The notes below the pieces were generated by a model that was given only the letters and a program-made list of their open reading frames with translations, was not told the DNA's origin and did not search any database. A stretch of 41,936 nucleotides of DNA from Deltaproteobacteria bacterium RIFCSPLOWO2_12_FULL_60_19 (GTDB taxonomy: Bacteria > Desulfobacterota > Binatia > UBA9968), in the NCBI GenBank assembly GCA_001798595.1, contig MGSS01000132.1:1-41936 (forward strand), read 5' to 3'. The position numbers and the translations under genes were made by a program. Of the stretch, positions 41,226 to 41,936 are shown in pieces. Position 1 is the stretch's first letter. Each line of letters opens with the position of its first letter.

Positions 41226-41519
41226 ATGAATTATCTGCCGCAGGTGATCCGAGCGCGCTATGTCAGCGGATTTATCGTCTCAACTCGTTTCGACGACGGA
41301 ACTGAGAAGCACATCGATGTCTCTCAGTGGTTCAAAGGTCCCGTCTTTGAACCTCTCAAGGATCCGAAGCTTTTTAGAAAGTTCTTCATCGAAGCGGGAA
41401 CGCTGGCCTGGCCGAACGGTGTGGATATAGCTCCTGAAGCCTTGTACGCCGCGGCGGATTCAAAGAAGCGGCACGCCAAAAGGATGGAGCGAACACGCAA
41501 AACCCGGCGTTCATCCTGA
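41226..41519 (+). CDS. DUF2442 family small protein
   Basis: The 97-residue protein has the DUF2442 core (GFIVSTRFDDGTEKHIDVSQ, then FKGPVFEPLKDPKLFRKFFI and TLAWPNGVDIAPEALY) followed by a very basic tail (KKRHAKRMERTRKTRR) that could bind nucleic acid. ATG 41226 follows GGAG. It is the partner of the DUF4160 gene. Confidence 0.87.
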   Translation: MNYLPQVIRARYVSGFIVSTRFDDGTEKHIDVSQWFKGPVFEPLKDPKLFRKFFIEAGTLAWPNGVDIAPEALYAAADSKKRHAKRMERTRKTRRSS

Positions 41520-41522
41520 GCG

Positions 41523-41729
41523 GTGAAACTCCATTTAACCTCCGGCTGCGAGAAAAATAGCCCAAGCAGCGTAGAGCGAGTAAGATGCAAAGCCTTCAAC
41601 GTGACCCCCCTGCCGGAGAATTTCTGCTCGCTCGAAGAGTTCTGGACGTTCTGGGACACGCATAGTACTGCCGACTACGAGGATCTGATGGAAGACGTGG
41701 ACATGGATGTGAACATTCGCTCTAAATGA
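41523..41729 (+). CDS. Antitoxin-like small protein (CopG-type family), possibly partial
   Basis: The part LPENFCSLEEFWTFWDTHSTADYEDL matches the N-terminus of small CopG-type antitoxins. The frame ends soon after (VDMDVNIRSK), whereas relatives often continue, so it may be truncated. The start is unclear: GTG 41523 has no ribosome site and GTG 41601, where the conserved part begins, is equally possible. No toxin gene is seen after it before the window ends. Confidence 0.45.
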   Translation: MKLHLTSGCEKNSPSSVERVRCKAFNVTPLPENFCSLEEFWTFWDTHSTADYEDLMEDVDMDVNIRSK

Positions 41730-41936
41730 ATCTGAGAAGCGGCAATGCAGTACACTGAAACCCAGCGGTGTTTCGCGGCCGGCAGGTTGTTGACCAGTTG
41801 GAGTAGCTGGCGGATATTGCAACCGATTCGGATTTGATTGGTGGAGCTGTGTTAGGAGATAGTCCGACCGGCATTTTTCACCCGCTAAAGCGACTCACTT
41901 AATAGCTCGATCTCAAGAGAAGACAATGAGGAAAAA

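Overview
The window looks like a chromosomal segment of an uncultured, GC-rich, diderm bacterium. Type IV pilus retraction ATPases, a TRAP transporter and secreted solute-binding proteins support that. The mix of THI5/dihydroxyphthalate-decarboxylase-like proteins, MetE-like methyltransferases, a decayed PF04392-type binding protein and many small toxin-antitoxin loci resembles genomes of the Binatota, Rokubacteria, NC10 or former Deltaproteobacteria type. That placement is inference: no rRNA, tRNA or ribosomal protein gene is present. I saw no transposase, phage gene or CRISPR array.

Left part (1-9.1 kb). A VOC-fold protein, cut by the window edge, sits in one transcription unit with a BNR/Asp-box propeller protein. 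Next come a divergent YchF-like P-loop protein and a four-gene leftward operon: two MetE-like zinc methyltransferases around an alpha/beta-hydrolase, plus a small membrane protein. A pair of 151-bp direct repeats flanks this operon exactly. A THI5/Pht5-like protein and a class II aldolase converge on a shared hairpin.

Middle (9.1-26.4 kb). A HEAT-repeat protein is followed by a small leftward island: a ParE/antitoxin pair, an orphan antitoxin-like gene and a HEPN-like protein. A rightward catabolic cluster follows: THI5/Pht5-like protein, amidase, carboxymuconolactone-decarboxylase-like protein, SDR and MFS transporter. Then come a PAS-domain protein, a secreted NMT1/THI5-type binding protein, a bactofilin with a zinc-ribbon partner, a TAXI-type TRAP system (binding protein plus fused permease) and an HExxH protein.

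Right part (26.4-41.9 kb). pilT and pilU lie leftward, then a secreted YVTN propeller protein. From 30.3 to 32.1 kb a VapBC-type and a HicAB-type module sit among fragments of PF04392-like binding-protein genes. Next are a metallo-beta-lactamase-fold protein with unusual ligands and an EutA-like actin-fold protein with a histidine-rich tail and no EutBC nearby. Divergent from it is a DUF4175-like / TPR-peptidase / MoxR operon; the divergent promoter region carries three direct repeats 21-22 bp apart. The right edge has a DUF4160-DUF2442-antitoxin-like cluster. I recognise nothing in the last 207 bases.

The most unusual non-coding signal is a pair of about 146-151-nt highly self-complementary elements (1840-1990 and 23642-23787). 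One is nested inside a second dispersed repeat and the other fills the gap between the two TRAP genes. Several further repeat families occupy most gaps, so intergenic DNA here is dominated by small non-coding repeats.
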